This document shows, piece after piece, positions 25,931-34,967 of a stretch of 64,000 nucleotides of DNA (position 1 is its first letter; every line of letters begins with the position of its first letter). The stretch is taken from the NCBI RefSeq assembly GCF_031928785.1, contig NZ_JARQAL010000002.1. One strand, written 5' to 3'. The DNA is from Enterococcus_C asini_A. GTDB lineage: Bacteria; Bacillota; Bacilli; Lactobacillales; Enterococcaceae. Made by a program: the position numbers and the translations under genes. The notes beneath the pieces were generated by a model. It was not told the DNA's origin, made no database searches, and was given only the letters and a program-made list of their open reading frames with translations.

Positions 25931-26530
25931 ATGAGTAAAACAAGTAGTTTCTTATTAGGAGCAGTGGTAGGTGCCAGTGCAGCAGCAGTAGCGGCAATTT
26001 TATTAGCTCCAGAATCTGGAAAAGAAATGCGGGAAAAACTAGCAGAAACCGCCGATGATTTATTGGATGCGGTCAGTGATTATGCCGATGTCTTGAAAGA
26101 AAAAAGCAGTGATTTAACAGAAGTTGCCAAAGAACAAGGGCATAAATTAAGTCAACAAGCCGGTGATTTAACCGAAAATCTTAAAGCAAAAACCAGCGAT
26201 TCCGCAGAAGATTTGAAAGATTCTTCAGAAGAGCTACTGGCTAACTTGAAAAAGCAAACCGGCGATTTGACGGAACGCTTCAAAAAATCTGCTGATGAAG
26301 TCAAAGATCAAGGAGACGACTTGCTAGCGGATGTGGATGATGCTCAAGCAGATATTATCATTGAAGCAAAAGAAGCGGCTACTGAAATGAAATCAGAAGC
26401 AGAAAGTGCATTGGATGAAATTCAACCAGCTGCCGAAGACTTAGTCGACAAAGCCATTGAAAAAACTGATGATATCAAAGATCAAGCGGCTGACTCTGTA
26501 GCAGAAGTCAAAGATGAACTAACCAAATAA
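25931..26530 (+). CDS. YtxH-domain protein with long amphipathic repeats
   Basis: The N-terminus has a glycine/alanine-rich hydrophobic segment (FLLGAVVGASAAAVAAILLAPESGKEMREKL) typical of YtxH proteins, with the conserved APxSGxExR-like motif. The remaining 150 residues are highly charged and helical with recurring elements such as SDLTE, GDLTE, SAEDLKD and DDLLAD. This resembles a low-complexity LEA-like stress protein or a coiled-coil spacer. No enzymatic motif is present. It is the second gene of a two-gene operon ending in a strong terminator. A role in envelope stress is inference. Confidence 0.8.
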   Translation: MSKTSSFLLGAVVGASAAAVAAILLAPESGKEMREKLAETADDLLDAVSDYADVLKEKSSDLTEVAKEQGHKLSQQAGDLTENLKAKTSDSAEDLKDSSEELLANLKKQTGDLTERFKKSADEVKDQGDDLLADVDDAQADIIIEAKEAATEMKSEAESALDEIQPAAEDLVDKAIEKTDDIKDQAADSVAEVKDELTK

Positions 26531-26563
26531 TTTTAAAGTAGTAAAATTGTAATAGGCAAAACA

Positions 26564-26607
26564 AATCGAGCCCCTTCCATAAAAATAAGGAAGGGGCTCG
26601 ATTTTTT
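26564..26607. terminator. Terminator between the ytxH gene and pepQ
   Basis: AATCGAGCCCCTTCC pairs perfectly with GGAAGGGGCTCGATT around a 10-base A-rich loop with a T run. Confidence 0.93.
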
Positions 26608-26677
26608 CGTAGACTAAGAGATACAGCTTTTAGAAAAACGAATTTCTTCAGTTTTTTTAAGTGATTCTACCGTTTTG

Positions 26678-27781
26678 TTAGTCCAAAATCATCAATTCTT
26701 TTGAAGTCTTAGTAAATGGGACGCAACCATCATCGGTTACATAGACACAGTCTTCAATCCGCACGCCAACTTTTCCAGGGATATAAATACCTGGTTCTAA
26801 AGAGAAACACATGCCTTTTTCAATGACCAAATCATTACCTGCTACCAAAGATGGAAACTCATGAACCGTTGTGCCAATGCCGTGGCCTAGGCGGTGGTTG
26901 AAGTATTCTCCGTAGCCAGCTTCAGTGATAACATCGCGAGCGATGGCATCTAATTGAGCGGCGGTCACACCAGGACGGACCGCTTTTTGAGCAGTTTCTT
27001 GAGCCAATAAGGTTAAGTCATAGATTTCTTTTTGGAAAGCCGTGGGTTCCTTGTAAGCCACAGTACGGGTGGCATCACTGCAATACCCTTTCCAAATTAC
27101 CCCAAGGTCAAAGAGCACTAGTTCATTTTCTTTAATTTGATTGGTGCCAGGTACGCCATGAGGGCTAGCAGCATTTTCGCCAGCTAAAACAATGGTGTCA
27201 AAACTCATTTGAGCAACGCCTTGTTTTTTCAGTTGGTATTCGATTTCGGCTACGATTTCAGCTTCAGGAACACCAGCTTTAATGGCATTAAAGCCAATCC
27301 GAAAAGCTTCATCAGCCCAAGCACCAGCTTCTGTCATGGTTTTGATTTCGCTATCGGTTTTGATTAACATCAATTGTTGCAAAGTAGAAGTGATGTCCAT
27401 GGAGAAATCACAGCCACTAAATAAAGACTGCAAAATTTCAAAACGATCTAAAGTTAGGGCATTTTTTTCTAAAGCAATTTTTTTCGGTACTTGGTAACGG
27501 GAAACAATCGCTTCTTTAATCATTTGCCAAGGATTTTCGCTATCCAAATAGCCCAGCACATCGTAAGTCCAACTGCTGTTTTGGGCATCTTCAATTTCCA
27601 AAGCAGGGGTGAACAAGAATGGATTCCCAACAGCTGGGATAAACAAAGCCAAAATCCGTTCATGGGGATCGCTGGAATACCCACTTAAATAAGCAATGCG
27701 ACCAGGATCAGCCACATAAGCTAAATCGGCTCCATTTTTTTGTAAAGTTTCTTGGAGTTCTGTAATCTTTGATTGATTCAT
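26678..27781 (-). CDS. pepQ: Xaa-Pro dipeptidase PepQ
   Basis: This is an M24-family dimanganese aminopeptidase that splits Xaa-Pro dipeptides. Ligand-bearing segments are DLGVIWKGYCSDATRT (two Asp), RLGHGIGTTVHEFP (His), SLEPGIY (Glu) and RIEDCVYV (Glu). The N-terminal creatinase-like domain starts MNQSKITELQETLQKNGADL. The length of 367 aa is normal. It is divergent from ccpA, an arrangement conserved across lactic acid bacteria, with both promoters in the 182-base gap. Confidence 0.96.
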   Translation of the reverse strand: MNQSKITELQETLQKNGADLAYVADPGRIAYLSGYSSDPHERILALFIPAVGNPFLFTPALEIEDAQNSSWTYDVLGYLDSENPWQMIKEAIVSRYQVPKKIALEKNALTLDRFEILQSLFSGCDFSMDITSTLQQLMLIKTDSEIKTMTEAGAWADEAFRIGFNAIKAGVPEAEIVAEIEYQLKKQGVAQMSFDTIVLAGENAASPHGVPGTNQIKENELVLFDLGVIWKGYCSDATRTVAYKEPTAFQKEIYDLTLLAQETAQKAVRPGVTAAQLDAIARDVITEAGYGEYFNHRLGHGIGTTVHEFPSLVAGNDLVIEKGMCFSLEPGIYIPGKVGVRIEDCVYVTDDGCVPFTKTSKELMILD

Positions 27782-27812
27782 AAAAACAGCCTCTTTTCTT
27801 TATAATAATACT

Positions 27813-27841
27813 AGTATAACACGTTCTCTTAAATACTTGAA
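27813..27841 (-). promoter_or_regulatory. Promoter of pepQ
   Basis: On the minus strand TTCAAG, a 17-base spacer and TATACT with an upstream TGT (extended -10). Confidence 0.6.
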
Positions 27842-27879
27842 AGAAACAGATAATTTTCATGAAAATCATAATAAAACGG

Positions 27880-27908
27880 TTGCATTTTAGGAAATAACAT
27901 GCTATTCT
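27880..27908 (+). promoter_or_regulatory. Promoter of ccpA
   Basis: TTGCAT, a 17-base spacer and TATTCT preceded by TGC (extended -10). Confidence 0.65.
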
Positions 27909-27917
27909 AGCTAAGAA

Positions 27918-27935
27918 ATGTAAAGCGCATTTTCT
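27918..27935 (+). promoter_or_regulatory. Degenerate cre-like site in the ccpA leader
   Basis: ATGTAAAGCGCATTTTCT has the central GCGC and a TGTAA arm of a cre site. It is two bases longer than the usual 14-base palindrome, so autoregulation by CcpA is only a possibility. Confidence 0.3.
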
Positions 27936-27963
27936 GAAAATGTAAAAATAGAGGAGTATCAAT

Positions 27964-28965
27964 ATGGATAAACAAACAATTACAATTTATGACGTGGCGC
28001 GGGAAGCAAACGTGTCCATGGCCACGGTTTCCCGGGTTGTCAATGGCAACCCCAATGTGAAACCGACTACTCGGAAAAAAGTGTTGGAAGTCATCGACCG
28101 CTTAGATTATCGCCCAAATGCAGTGGCGCGAGGATTAGCCAGCAAAAAGACCACTACTGTAGGTGTTATTATCCCTGATGTTAGCAATATGTTCTTTGCT
28201 TCATTGGCGCGAGGAATCGATGATGTGGCAACCATGTACAAATACAATATCATCTTAGCAAACTCAGATGGAGATAGCCAAAAAGAAGTTAATGTGTTGA
28301 ATAATTTATTGGCTAAACAAGTAGACGGGGTAATCTTTATGGGACATCATATCACTGATGAAATCCGCGGCGAATTTTCTCGTTCTAAAACACCGGTGGT
28401 TTTAGCAGGTTCCATTGATCCAGATGAACAAGTGGGTTCTGTGAACATCGACTACACTGAAGCAACAAAAGATGCAGTGAATTTACTTGCAAAAAATGGT
28501 AATAAGAAAATTGCCTTTGTCAGTGGTGCGTTAATTGACCCAATCAATGGTCAGAACCGTTTGAAAGGCTATAAAGAAGCTTTGAAAGATAGCAATTTAG
28601 ACTACAATGAAGGCTTAGTTTTTGAAGCAAAATACAGCTTTAAAGATGGTTTGTCACTAGTGGAACGAATCCAAAATAGTGGTGCGACAGCGGCTTTTGT
28701 TACAGATGATGAATTGGCAATAGGGTTATTAGATGGTTTAATTGATGCTGGTGTGAAAGTTCCAGAAGACTTTGAAATTATCACTAGCAACAACTCACTG
28801 TTGACAGATGTAGCTCGTCCTCGCTTGTCCTCTATTACCCAACCTTTGTACGACTTAGGTGCGGTATCTATGCGTTTGTTAACAAAAATGATGAACAAAG
28901 AAGATGTGGATGAAAAAACCATCGTCTTACCTTATGGCATTGATCAAAAAGGCTCAACAAAATAA
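27964..28965 (+). CDS. ccpA: Catabolite control protein A
   Basis: CcpA is the LacI-family master regulator of carbon catabolite repression, binding cre sites with HPr-Ser-P. The helix-turn-helix is TIYDVAREANVSMATVSRVV followed by the hinge helix NAVARGLASKKT near residue 50. The periplasmic-binding-type core follows, with TVGVIIPDVSNMFFA. The length of 333 aa is typical. A likely target in this window is the cre-overlapped bgl promoter at 43306. Confidence 0.97.
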   Translation: MDKQTITIYDVAREANVSMATVSRVVNGNPNVKPTTRKKVLEVIDRLDYRPNAVARGLASKKTTTVGVIIPDVSNMFFASLARGIDDVATMYKYNIILANSDGDSQKEVNVLNNLLAKQVDGVIFMGHHITDEIRGEFSRSKTPVVLAGSIDPDEQVGSVNIDYTEATKDAVNLLAKNGNKKIAFVSGALIDPINGQNRLKGYKEALKDSNLDYNEGLVFEAKYSFKDGLSLVERIQNSGATAAFVTDDELAIGLLDGLIDAGVKVPEDFEIITSNNSLLTDVARPRLSSITQPLYDLGAVSMRLLTKMMNKEDVDEKTIVLPYGIDQKGSTK

Positions 28966-28982
28966 CGTAAATAAGTAAAGCC

Positions 28983-29025
28983 AAAGAAACCTCCTAGGAA
29001 ATCATTTCCCAGGAGGTTTCTTTTT
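28983..29025. terminator. Terminator between ccpA and pbp2A
   Basis: AAAGAAACCTCCT pairs with AGGAGGTTTCTTT with a partly paired middle (AGGAAAT against ATTTCCC). T runs lie on the plus strand; the genes converge here. Confidence 0.9.
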
Positions 29026-29040
29026 GACTAAATTAGAAAA

Positions 29041-31440
29041 TCAATCATCATCTTCATCTTCAGAACTTGGTGTGGTGTCTTCTTTGTTGGAATTACTGTT
29101 ACTTTTACTTGAGCTTGTGGTAGTACTAGTGCTACCGTAAATCTTGCTCCAGTAGTCTTTATAATTCTCGTCAGTGCCACCGATACCAAATTTATAGGTG
29201 CTCTTACCTGGTTCGCCATTGGCCCACAGGGAAGTGGTGGTTTGCACAGGAACCGTTTGTTCTCTGCCATTGATTTGAATTTTTCCTGGTAATTCCCCAG
29301 TTTTAGTTGCAACTTCTACTTGTTTCACTCCATCGGCTAGTTCGAATTTTTGATCTAAGCCGAATATGTCTTGATTGGCTGCATAAACCTGATTAATCAG
29401 ATAAGCCATGTAATTCCCGGTTCGAGTACCGGCTTCCTGATCATTTTCCACTTGGTTATTTTCAATCCCCGACCAGTTACTAATGGTGATGGAAGGAGTG
29501 GAGACCACGAGCCAAGAGTCTTTATAGCCATCAGAAGAACCAGTCTTACCTACCCAATCCCCTTGGCTTAAGTACCAATTCATATTGCTCATAGTGCTCA
29601 TAAAGGAACTGGTTAAACCGGCATCTAAAATGTCCCGCATCAAATCGTTCATAATGGAAGCTGCTTGTGGAGAGTAGACTTGTACGGGTTTGGCTTCATG
29701 TTGGTAAATGGCATTGCCTTCATTGTCCGTAATCGATTCAATAATATAGCCTTCTTGGTAAACTCCGCCATTGGCTAGTGTTTGGAAGCCATTGGTTTGT
29801 TGCAAGGTGGTTACATCCATTGGGCCAAGAGGAGCAGACTCTTCATACCAAGCGCTGTTTTCTGGAAAGTTCATCTTCGCCAGATAATTTTCATACCCAA
29901 TCTTTTGCCCTTTTTCGGACATTAATTCCTGATACACATGATAAGCTGGAATATTGGAAGAAACATTTAAAGCATCTCGGACACTCTGGAAGGTTTTCGT
30001 TCCTTCATTAGTGGCATTGACGACTTTCTTTCCGGCATCATCACCGGTTTTCCAAGTAGTCGGATAGTCAGAAAGCAATGTTTCTGAGCCGATAATCCCT
30101 TGGTCAATGGCGGGGCCGTAAACCAATAAAGGCTTAATGGAGGAGCCAGCTGGTCGAGAAGTATCAAAAGCGTGGTTATTTTGATTGGAATTAAAATCTC
30201 GACTGCCGATAAAGCCTAAGATTTTCCCAGTGCTGTTTTCCATTAAAACATTACCGACTTCCACGGTATCGCCAGCCGGTGTATCCAACAGGTAACCATA
30301 CGTAGCCACTGCTTGTTGCATCGCATCATAAATGCTTTTGTCAATGGTAGATTTCACGGTATAACCGCCAGAAATTAGTTCGTCTTCGGCTTTTTGTAAG
30401 TATTCTGCTTGCACGTCTTCATTTTGATAGTCTTTGTCGCTAACTTTAGCTTTAGCTGCTAATTGCTTGGCGACGATTTCTTTGGCTTCTCCTAAGACAG
30501 TGTAATACAAGAAGCCGTGATCACTGTTGTCTTGGGCTTGTTGCGGCAAGAAATCCTTAGTTAAGTCATAAGCTTTGGCTTCTTCGTATTCCGCTTTTGT
30601 AATGGCGTGAGCCCGGTACATACTAAACAAGACGAAATCTTTTCGCTGCAGACCAGCAGTCAAATTTTCTTTAATTTGTCCCGTATTGTCATAAGGACTG
30701 TAAACGATTGGACTTTGAGGAAGCCCTGCGATATAAGCTGCTTGGGCTAAGTTGACTTCACTAGCATTTTTACCAAAGATTCCTTTGGCTGCTTCTTGCA
30801 CCCCGGCAATGTTTTGCCCTCGATTATTACGCCCAAAAGGAGAAACGTTTAAATACATGGTGACAATCTCATCTTTAGAGAAGAATTTTTCGACTTCCAT
30901 AGACAGTAAGATTTCATTGGCTTTTCGTTTAAAGGTAGTTTCGTTGGTTAAAACTTGTTGCTTGACCAGCTGCTGCGTCAAAGTAGAACCACCACCACCG
31001 CCAAAGCCTGTTGCTTCAGAGAGTAAGGCCCGCACGACGGCTTTTGGTACCACGCCGTTGTGTTCATAGAAGTATTCATCTTCGGTGGAAATAATCGCTT
31101 TTTTCAAGAGATCCGATATATCCTTTGAATCTACTGCCGTACGCATTAAATCAGAACGGATGGTAGCGATATTGCTATCGTCGGCATAGACGAGTTTCGA
31201 GGTCTCCGAATAGTTGCCTAAGGTTTTTTGCAAATCCGCTTTGGTTGGCGTCTTTGTATCTTCCACCAGATAGGCGAAGTAGCCTACGCCAATTCCTGCG
31301 GCCAGTGCACCACCGATAATTAGAAAAGAAACACCTACCAGTAAAAGGGAATGGAGGACTCTTAGAACAACGTTAAAAGAAAAAATCCCACTTTTCGCTG
31401 TAGGCTTTCCGGTTTGTTTGTGTTTACGTTTTTGGGGCAC
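29041..31440 (-). CDS. pbp2A: Class A penicillin-binding protein 2A (glycosyltransferase/transpeptidase)
   Basis: This bifunctional cell wall polymerase has a cytoplasmic basic N-terminus and one membrane helix (about residues 30-55). The GT51 glycosyltransferase domain has STEDEYFYEHNG and GGSTLTQQLVKQ. The transpeptidase domain has the nucleophile motif SSIK in RPAGSSIKPLLVY, SSN in NVSSNIPAYHV, and KTG in GKTGSSDGYKDSW. A Ser/Thr/Asp-rich tail ends the protein. GTG 31440 is chosen because GAGGTGA lies 6 bases upstream. A longer frame from 31554 starts upstream of the promoter at 31481. This gives 799 aa. The enterococcal homologue beside ccpA is also called pbpZ. Confidence 0.93.
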   Translation of the reverse strand: MPQKRKHKQTGKPTAKSGIFSFNVVLRVLHSLLLVGVSFLIIGGALAAGIGVGYFAYLVEDTKTPTKADLQKTLGNYSETSKLVYADDSNIATIRSDLMRTAVDSKDISDLLKKAIISTEDEYFYEHNGVVPKAVVRALLSEATGFGGGGGSTLTQQLVKQQVLTNETTFKRKANEILLSMEVEKFFSKDEIVTMYLNVSPFGRNNRGQNIAGVQEAAKGIFGKNASEVNLAQAAYIAGLPQSPIVYSPYDNTGQIKENLTAGLQRKDFVLFSMYRAHAITKAEYEEAKAYDLTKDFLPQQAQDNSDHGFLYYTVLGEAKEIVAKQLAAKAKVSDKDYQNEDVQAEYLQKAEDELISGGYTVKSTIDKSIYDAMQQAVATYGYLLDTPAGDTVEVGNVLMENSTGKILGFIGSRDFNSNQNNHAFDTSRPAGSSIKPLLVYGPAIDQGIIGSETLLSDYPTTWKTGDDAGKKVVNATNEGTKTFQSVRDALNVSSNIPAYHVYQELMSEKGQKIGYENYLAKMNFPENSAWYEESAPLGPMDVTTLQQTNGFQTLANGGVYQEGYIIESITDNEGNAIYQHEAKPVQVYSPQAASIMNDLMRDILDAGLTSSFMSTMSNMNWYLSQGDWVGKTGSSDGYKDSWLVVSTPSITISNWSGIENNQVENDQEAGTRTGNYMAYLINQVYAANQDIFGLDQKFELADGVKQVEVATKTGELPGKIQINGREQTVPVQTTTSLWANGEPGKSTYKFGIGGTDENYKDYWSKIYGSTSTTTSSSKSNSNSNKEDTTPSSEDEDDD

Positions 31441-31480
31441 GTTTTTCACCTCATCATTAGAATGGAAACAATCACGTGTT

Positions 31481-31489
31481 ATTATAGCA
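31481..31489 (-). promoter_or_regulatory. Extended -10 promoter of pbp2A
   Basis: The minus strand reads TGCTATAAT (hexamer 31481-31486), about 40 bases before the GTG start. This rules out the longer upstream frame. Confidence 0.6.
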
Positions 31490-31631
31490 AAATTCCTTAG
31501 AAATGGGTAGAAATCCCTAGTTTCTTTCTGAAAACGTGAGAAAACCGTAAACATTTGGCGAGCTAAGGCTTTTATTTGAGAGCCATTTCAGTTAATATGG
31601 GGGAGAACGAATTTATATAGGAGGTAATACC

Positions 31632-32894
31632 ATGGGTTCTGCATTTTTTGAAGAACTAAAAGCACGGGGTCTAGTCCACCAAGTGACGGATGAGACAGCA
31701 CTAGAAAAACAATTAAACGAAGAGTCTGTGAAGTTGTATATTGGCTTTGACCCAACGGCAGACAGTCTTCATATTGGCCATTTATTACCGATCTTGATGT
31801 TGCGCCGTTTCCAACAAAACGGTCATGTACCCATTGCCTTAGTGGGTGGTGGTACCGGGATGATTGGGGATCCTTCCTTTAAAGATCAAGAACGGCAATT
31901 AAATACTTTGGATACGGTGAAAGACTGGTCTGAAAGTATTAAAAACCAACTTTCTCGCTTTATTGATTTTGACGACGACACCAATCCTGCTATTTTGGCT
32001 AATAACTACGATTGGCTAGGGGAATTGAAATTAATTGATTTCTTACGAGATGTGGGCAAAAACTTTACCATTAATTACATGATGAGCAAAGAAAGTGTCA
32101 AACGTCGGATTGAATCCGGGATTTCATACACAGAATTTGCTTACCAGTTGTTACAAGCTTACGACTTTTTGAATTTATACGAAAAAGAAGGTTGTCTGTT
32201 GCAATTGGGTGGTTCTGACCAATGGGGGAATATCACTTCTGGAATCGAACTATTGCGCCGGGAAAAAGAAGTCCAAGGCTTTGGTTTGACCATGCCACTA
32301 ATCACCAAAGCAGATGGTACAAAATTTGGTAAAACAGAAGGTAATGCGGTTTGGTTAGATCCAGAAAAAACCACTCCTTATGAATTTTACCAATTCTGGA
32401 TTAACACCGATGACCGGGATGCGGTGAAATTCTTGAAATACTTCACATTCTTGAGTCTGGAAGAAATTGCGGAAATTGAAAAAGAATTTACGGCAGCTCC
32501 AGAAGGTCGCCAAGCACAAAAAGCCTTAGCTAAAGAAGTGACGACTTTGGTTCATGGCAAAGAAGCCTACGAACAAGCGGTGCATATTTCTCAAGCTTTA
32601 TTCAGTGGGGATATTAAAGACCTTTCCGCTTCTGAAGTGGAACAAGGCTTTAAAGGAGTGCCAAGCTATAGCGTTCAAGAAGCAGATGATTTGAACTTAG
32701 TGGAAATTTTAGTTACCTCAGGCATTGAAGCTTCTAAACGTCAAGCCAGAGAAGATATCCAAAACGGCGCTATTTCTGTCAATGGCCAGCGTCGTCAAGA
32801 ATTGTCCGATTCCATTGAAGAAGCAGACAAACTAGACGGTCGTTACACTGTCATTCGTCGTGGCAAGAAGAAATACTTCTTATTAGTGTTTTAA
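31632..32894 (+). CDS. tyrS: Tyrosyl-tRNA synthetase
   Basis: This enzyme charges tRNA-Tyr. The class I signature HIGH is in SLHIGHLLPILML near residue 50, and the KMSKS loop is KFGKTEGN near 235. The tyrosine pocket has YDFLNLYEKEGCLLQLGGSDQWGNI. A C-terminal S4 RNA-binding domain follows (SKRQAREDIQNGAISVNG). The length of 420 aa is normal. The 191-base divergent gap to pbp2A is too short for a full T-box leader and I recognise none. The start follows AGGAGG. Confidence 0.97.
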   Translation: MGSAFFEELKARGLVHQVTDETALEKQLNEESVKLYIGFDPTADSLHIGHLLPILMLRRFQQNGHVPIALVGGGTGMIGDPSFKDQERQLNTLDTVKDWSESIKNQLSRFIDFDDDTNPAILANNYDWLGELKLIDFLRDVGKNFTINYMMSKESVKRRIESGISYTEFAYQLLQAYDFLNLYEKEGCLLQLGGSDQWGNITSGIELLRREKEVQGFGLTMPLITKADGTKFGKTEGNAVWLDPEKTTPYEFYQFWINTDDRDAVKFLKYFTFLSLEEIAEIEKEFTAAPEGRQAQKALAKEVTTLVHGKEAYEQAVHISQALFSGDIKDLSASEVEQGFKGVPSYSVQEADDLNLVEILVTSGIEASKRQAREDIQNGAISVNGQRRQELSDSIEEADKLDGRYTVIRRGKKKYFLLVF

Positions 32895-32927
32895 GCTTAA
32901 ATTTTAATTTCTCATAACGTGGAAACT

Positions 32928-32958
32928 ACGAGGTCACCGTTTTGGTGGCCTCGTTTTT
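32928..32958 (+). terminator. Terminator of tyrS
   Basis: ACGAGGTCACC faces GGTGGCCTCGT around a GTTTT loop with one mismatch, followed by T residues. Confidence 0.9.
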
Positions 32959-33041
32959 GACATTCTGGTGAAAGTGGAGAATAATAGTTAGGATAGGCGA
33001 CGTTGTTCCTATCAAAATGCACAGTGATAGGAGACGAAGAT

Positions 33042-33950
33042 GTGGGTCAAATAATAATTAATGGGGTTGCCTTGTTTGTTAGTATCGTTTTGGGGTATTT
33101 ATTAAAGCGCATCGGCTTATTGGGAAAAGCAGATGGCACTTCTCTTTCGGTGATTATTTTAAATTTAACTTTGCCGGCGGTGATTATAGTGAATTTAGCA
33201 GATTTACCGATTGAAGGCTATTATTTATGGTTAATTCCCACTGCAATTGTGTTAACTTTTTTGCAAATCTTTGGAGGAAAATTTTTCAGTCGCAAAGAAG
33301 ACAGTGGCATTCAAGCGTTTTTCATGTATGGTGTTTCTGGTTATAATGTGGGAAATTTTACATTGCCTTTTTTGCAAAGCTTTTTTGCCGCTGGGATTCC
33401 GGCCCTTTCTTTATTTGATGTGGGCAACAGTATTATGTTAGCTGGAGGCACCTCCATTATCGTGGATAAATTATCCGGTAAAGCCGATAAAGTTCCTCTT
33501 ACTCAAGTCATTAAGCGGTTATTTAAGAATCCCGCTTTTACCACTTATTTGGTGATGTTGACCTTGCGCTTATTGCATATTTCATTGCCTGAAGCAGTCA
33601 TTACCGTAGTCAACCCAATCGCAGCGAGTAATGCCTTTTTATCCATGGTGATGATTGGTTTATATTTAGAACTGCGCTTGCCAAGAAAAGCTCTAGGTGT
33701 AGTCGGTCGCAGTCTATTATTGCGTTATGGTATGGGAATTGTGCTGGCGGGAATTCTTTATTTTTTACCCATTCCCCATGTAATGAAAGTTGTTATGGCC
33801 TTGGCAGTTGTTTCGCCGATGCCGATTTTTAATACGATTAACGCCGTTTTAAATGGTGCCAAAGAAGAAACGGTGGGCTTTTTTTCTTCCATGAGTTTTC
33901 TGATTAGTTTACCGATCATGATGGGCGTTATTTTAGTATTTGGGATTTAA
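33042..33950 (+). CDS. AEC-family (auxin efflux carrier type) transporter
   Basis: This is a membrane protein with about ten hydrophobic helices and an internal two-half repeat, of the family that includes MleP malate carriers and YfdV. Conserved features are LGYLLKRIGLL near the N-terminus, LNLTLPAVIIVNL, and the broken-helix motif GYNVGNFTLPF near residue 105. In bacteria these carriers usually move organic acids; the substrate is not readable. GTG 33042 is chosen for AGGAG 8 bases upstream; a TTG at 33003 lacks a site. This gives 302 aa. Confidence 0.85.
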   Translation: MGQIIINGVALFVSIVLGYLLKRIGLLGKADGTSLSVIILNLTLPAVIIVNLADLPIEGYYLWLIPTAIVLTFLQIFGGKFFSRKEDSGIQAFFMYGVSGYNVGNFTLPFLQSFFAAGIPALSLFDVGNSIMLAGGTSIIVDKLSGKADKVPLTQVIKRLFKNPAFTTYLVMLTLRLLHISLPEAVITVVNPIAASNAFLSMVMIGLYLELRLPRKALGVVGRSLLLRYGMGIVLAGILYFLPIPHVMKVVMALAVVSPMPIFNTINAVLNGAKEETVGFFSSMSFLISLPIMMGVILVFGI

Positions 33951-33983
33951 AGCAGACTAAGAAAAAGACAGGAGGCGTTTTGT

Positions 33984-34871
33984 TTGTTAATCGGTTCTCA
34001 CGTATCTATGAGTGGAAAAAAAATGTTGTTAGGAGCAGCAGAAGAAGCTGCAAGTTATGGTGCTAGTACGTTTATGATTTATACTGGGGCACCCCAAAAC
34101 ACCCGACGAAAACCTATTGAAGAGTTAAATATTGAAGCAGGTTCTGCTTTTATGAAAGAAGCCGGGCTGGGGCATATTGTCGTTCATGCACCTTATATTA
34201 TTAATTTAGGCAATACGATTAAGCCGGAGAACTTCGGTTTTGCGGTAAACTTTTTAAAAGAAGAAATTCGCCGAGCCCAGGCTCTTGGTGCGACGCAAAT
34301 CACTTTACATCCGGGAGCTCATGTGGGAGCAGGAGTAGATGCAGGCTTACAGCAAATTATTAAAGGGCTAAATGAAGTTTTAGAAGCTGACCAAATTCCC
34401 CAAATCGCATTGGAAACCATGGCAGGCAAAGGAACGGAATTAGGCCGCACCTTTGAAGAGTTGGCAGTCATTATCAATGGAGTCACATTAAATGATAAAC
34501 TTTCTGTAACATTGGATACTTGCCACACCCATGATGGGGGCTATAATATTAAAGAAGACTTTGATGGCGTCTTAAATGAGTTTGATCACATCATCGGATT
34601 AGACCGGTTGAAAGTGGTTCACGTGAATGATTCGAAAAATCCTCAAGGAGCTCACAAAGACCGTCACGCAAATATTGGCTTTGGTGAAATTGGCTTTGAT
34701 GCTTTGAATTATGTGGTTCATCATCCCCAACTGCAAAATCTACCAAAAATTTTAGAAACTCCTTATGTAGGGGAAGATAAGAAGAATAAGCGGGCACCAT
34801 ACGGCTTTGAAATTGCTATGTTAAAGAGTCAAACCTTTGATCCAGGCTTGTTGAATAAAATTATGGCGTAA
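33984..34871 (+). CDS. nfo: Deoxyribonuclease IV (endonuclease IV)
   Basis: This trinuclear-zinc AP endonuclease cuts at abasic sites in base-excision repair. Ligand segments are ITLHPGAHVG, ALETMAGKGTELG, DTCHTHDGGYN, VVHVNDSKNPQGAHKDRHANIG and ILETPYVGED. The length of 295 aa is normal. The start is TTG 33984, supported by AGGAGG 8 bases upstream and by the canonical N-terminus MLIGSHVSM. It lies 33 bases after the AEC transporter, possibly in one transcript. Confidence 0.95.
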   Translation: MLIGSHVSMSGKKMLLGAAEEAASYGASTFMIYTGAPQNTRRKPIEELNIEAGSAFMKEAGLGHIVVHAPYIINLGNTIKPENFGFAVNFLKEEIRRAQALGATQITLHPGAHVGAGVDAGLQQIIKGLNEVLEADQIPQIALETMAGKGTELGRTFEELAVIINGVTLNDKLSVTLDTCHTHDGGYNIKEDFDGVLNEFDHIIGLDRLKVVHVNDSKNPQGAHKDRHANIGFGEIGFDALNYVVHHPQLQNLPKILETPYVGEDKKNKRAPYGFEIAMLKSQTFDPGLLNKIMA

Positions 34872-34872
34872 T

Positions 34873-34923
34873 AAAAGACCTGTTTGCAATACCAAATTTT
34901 GGGATTGCAAACAGGTCTTTTTT
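34873..34923. terminator. Bidirectional terminator between nfo and ndk
   Basis: AAAAGACCTGTTTGCAAT pairs perfectly with ATTGCAAACAGGTCTTTT around a 13-base loop, with T runs available in both directions. Confidence 0.93.
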
Positions 34924-34967
34924 CAAATTTTACATGCTCAATACATTGAAACCAAAGTATGATCCTT

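Noticed and set aside
31441..31631. T-box leader for tyrS
   Set aside because: The gap is too short, and I find neither the T-box consensus nor a terminator before tyrS.
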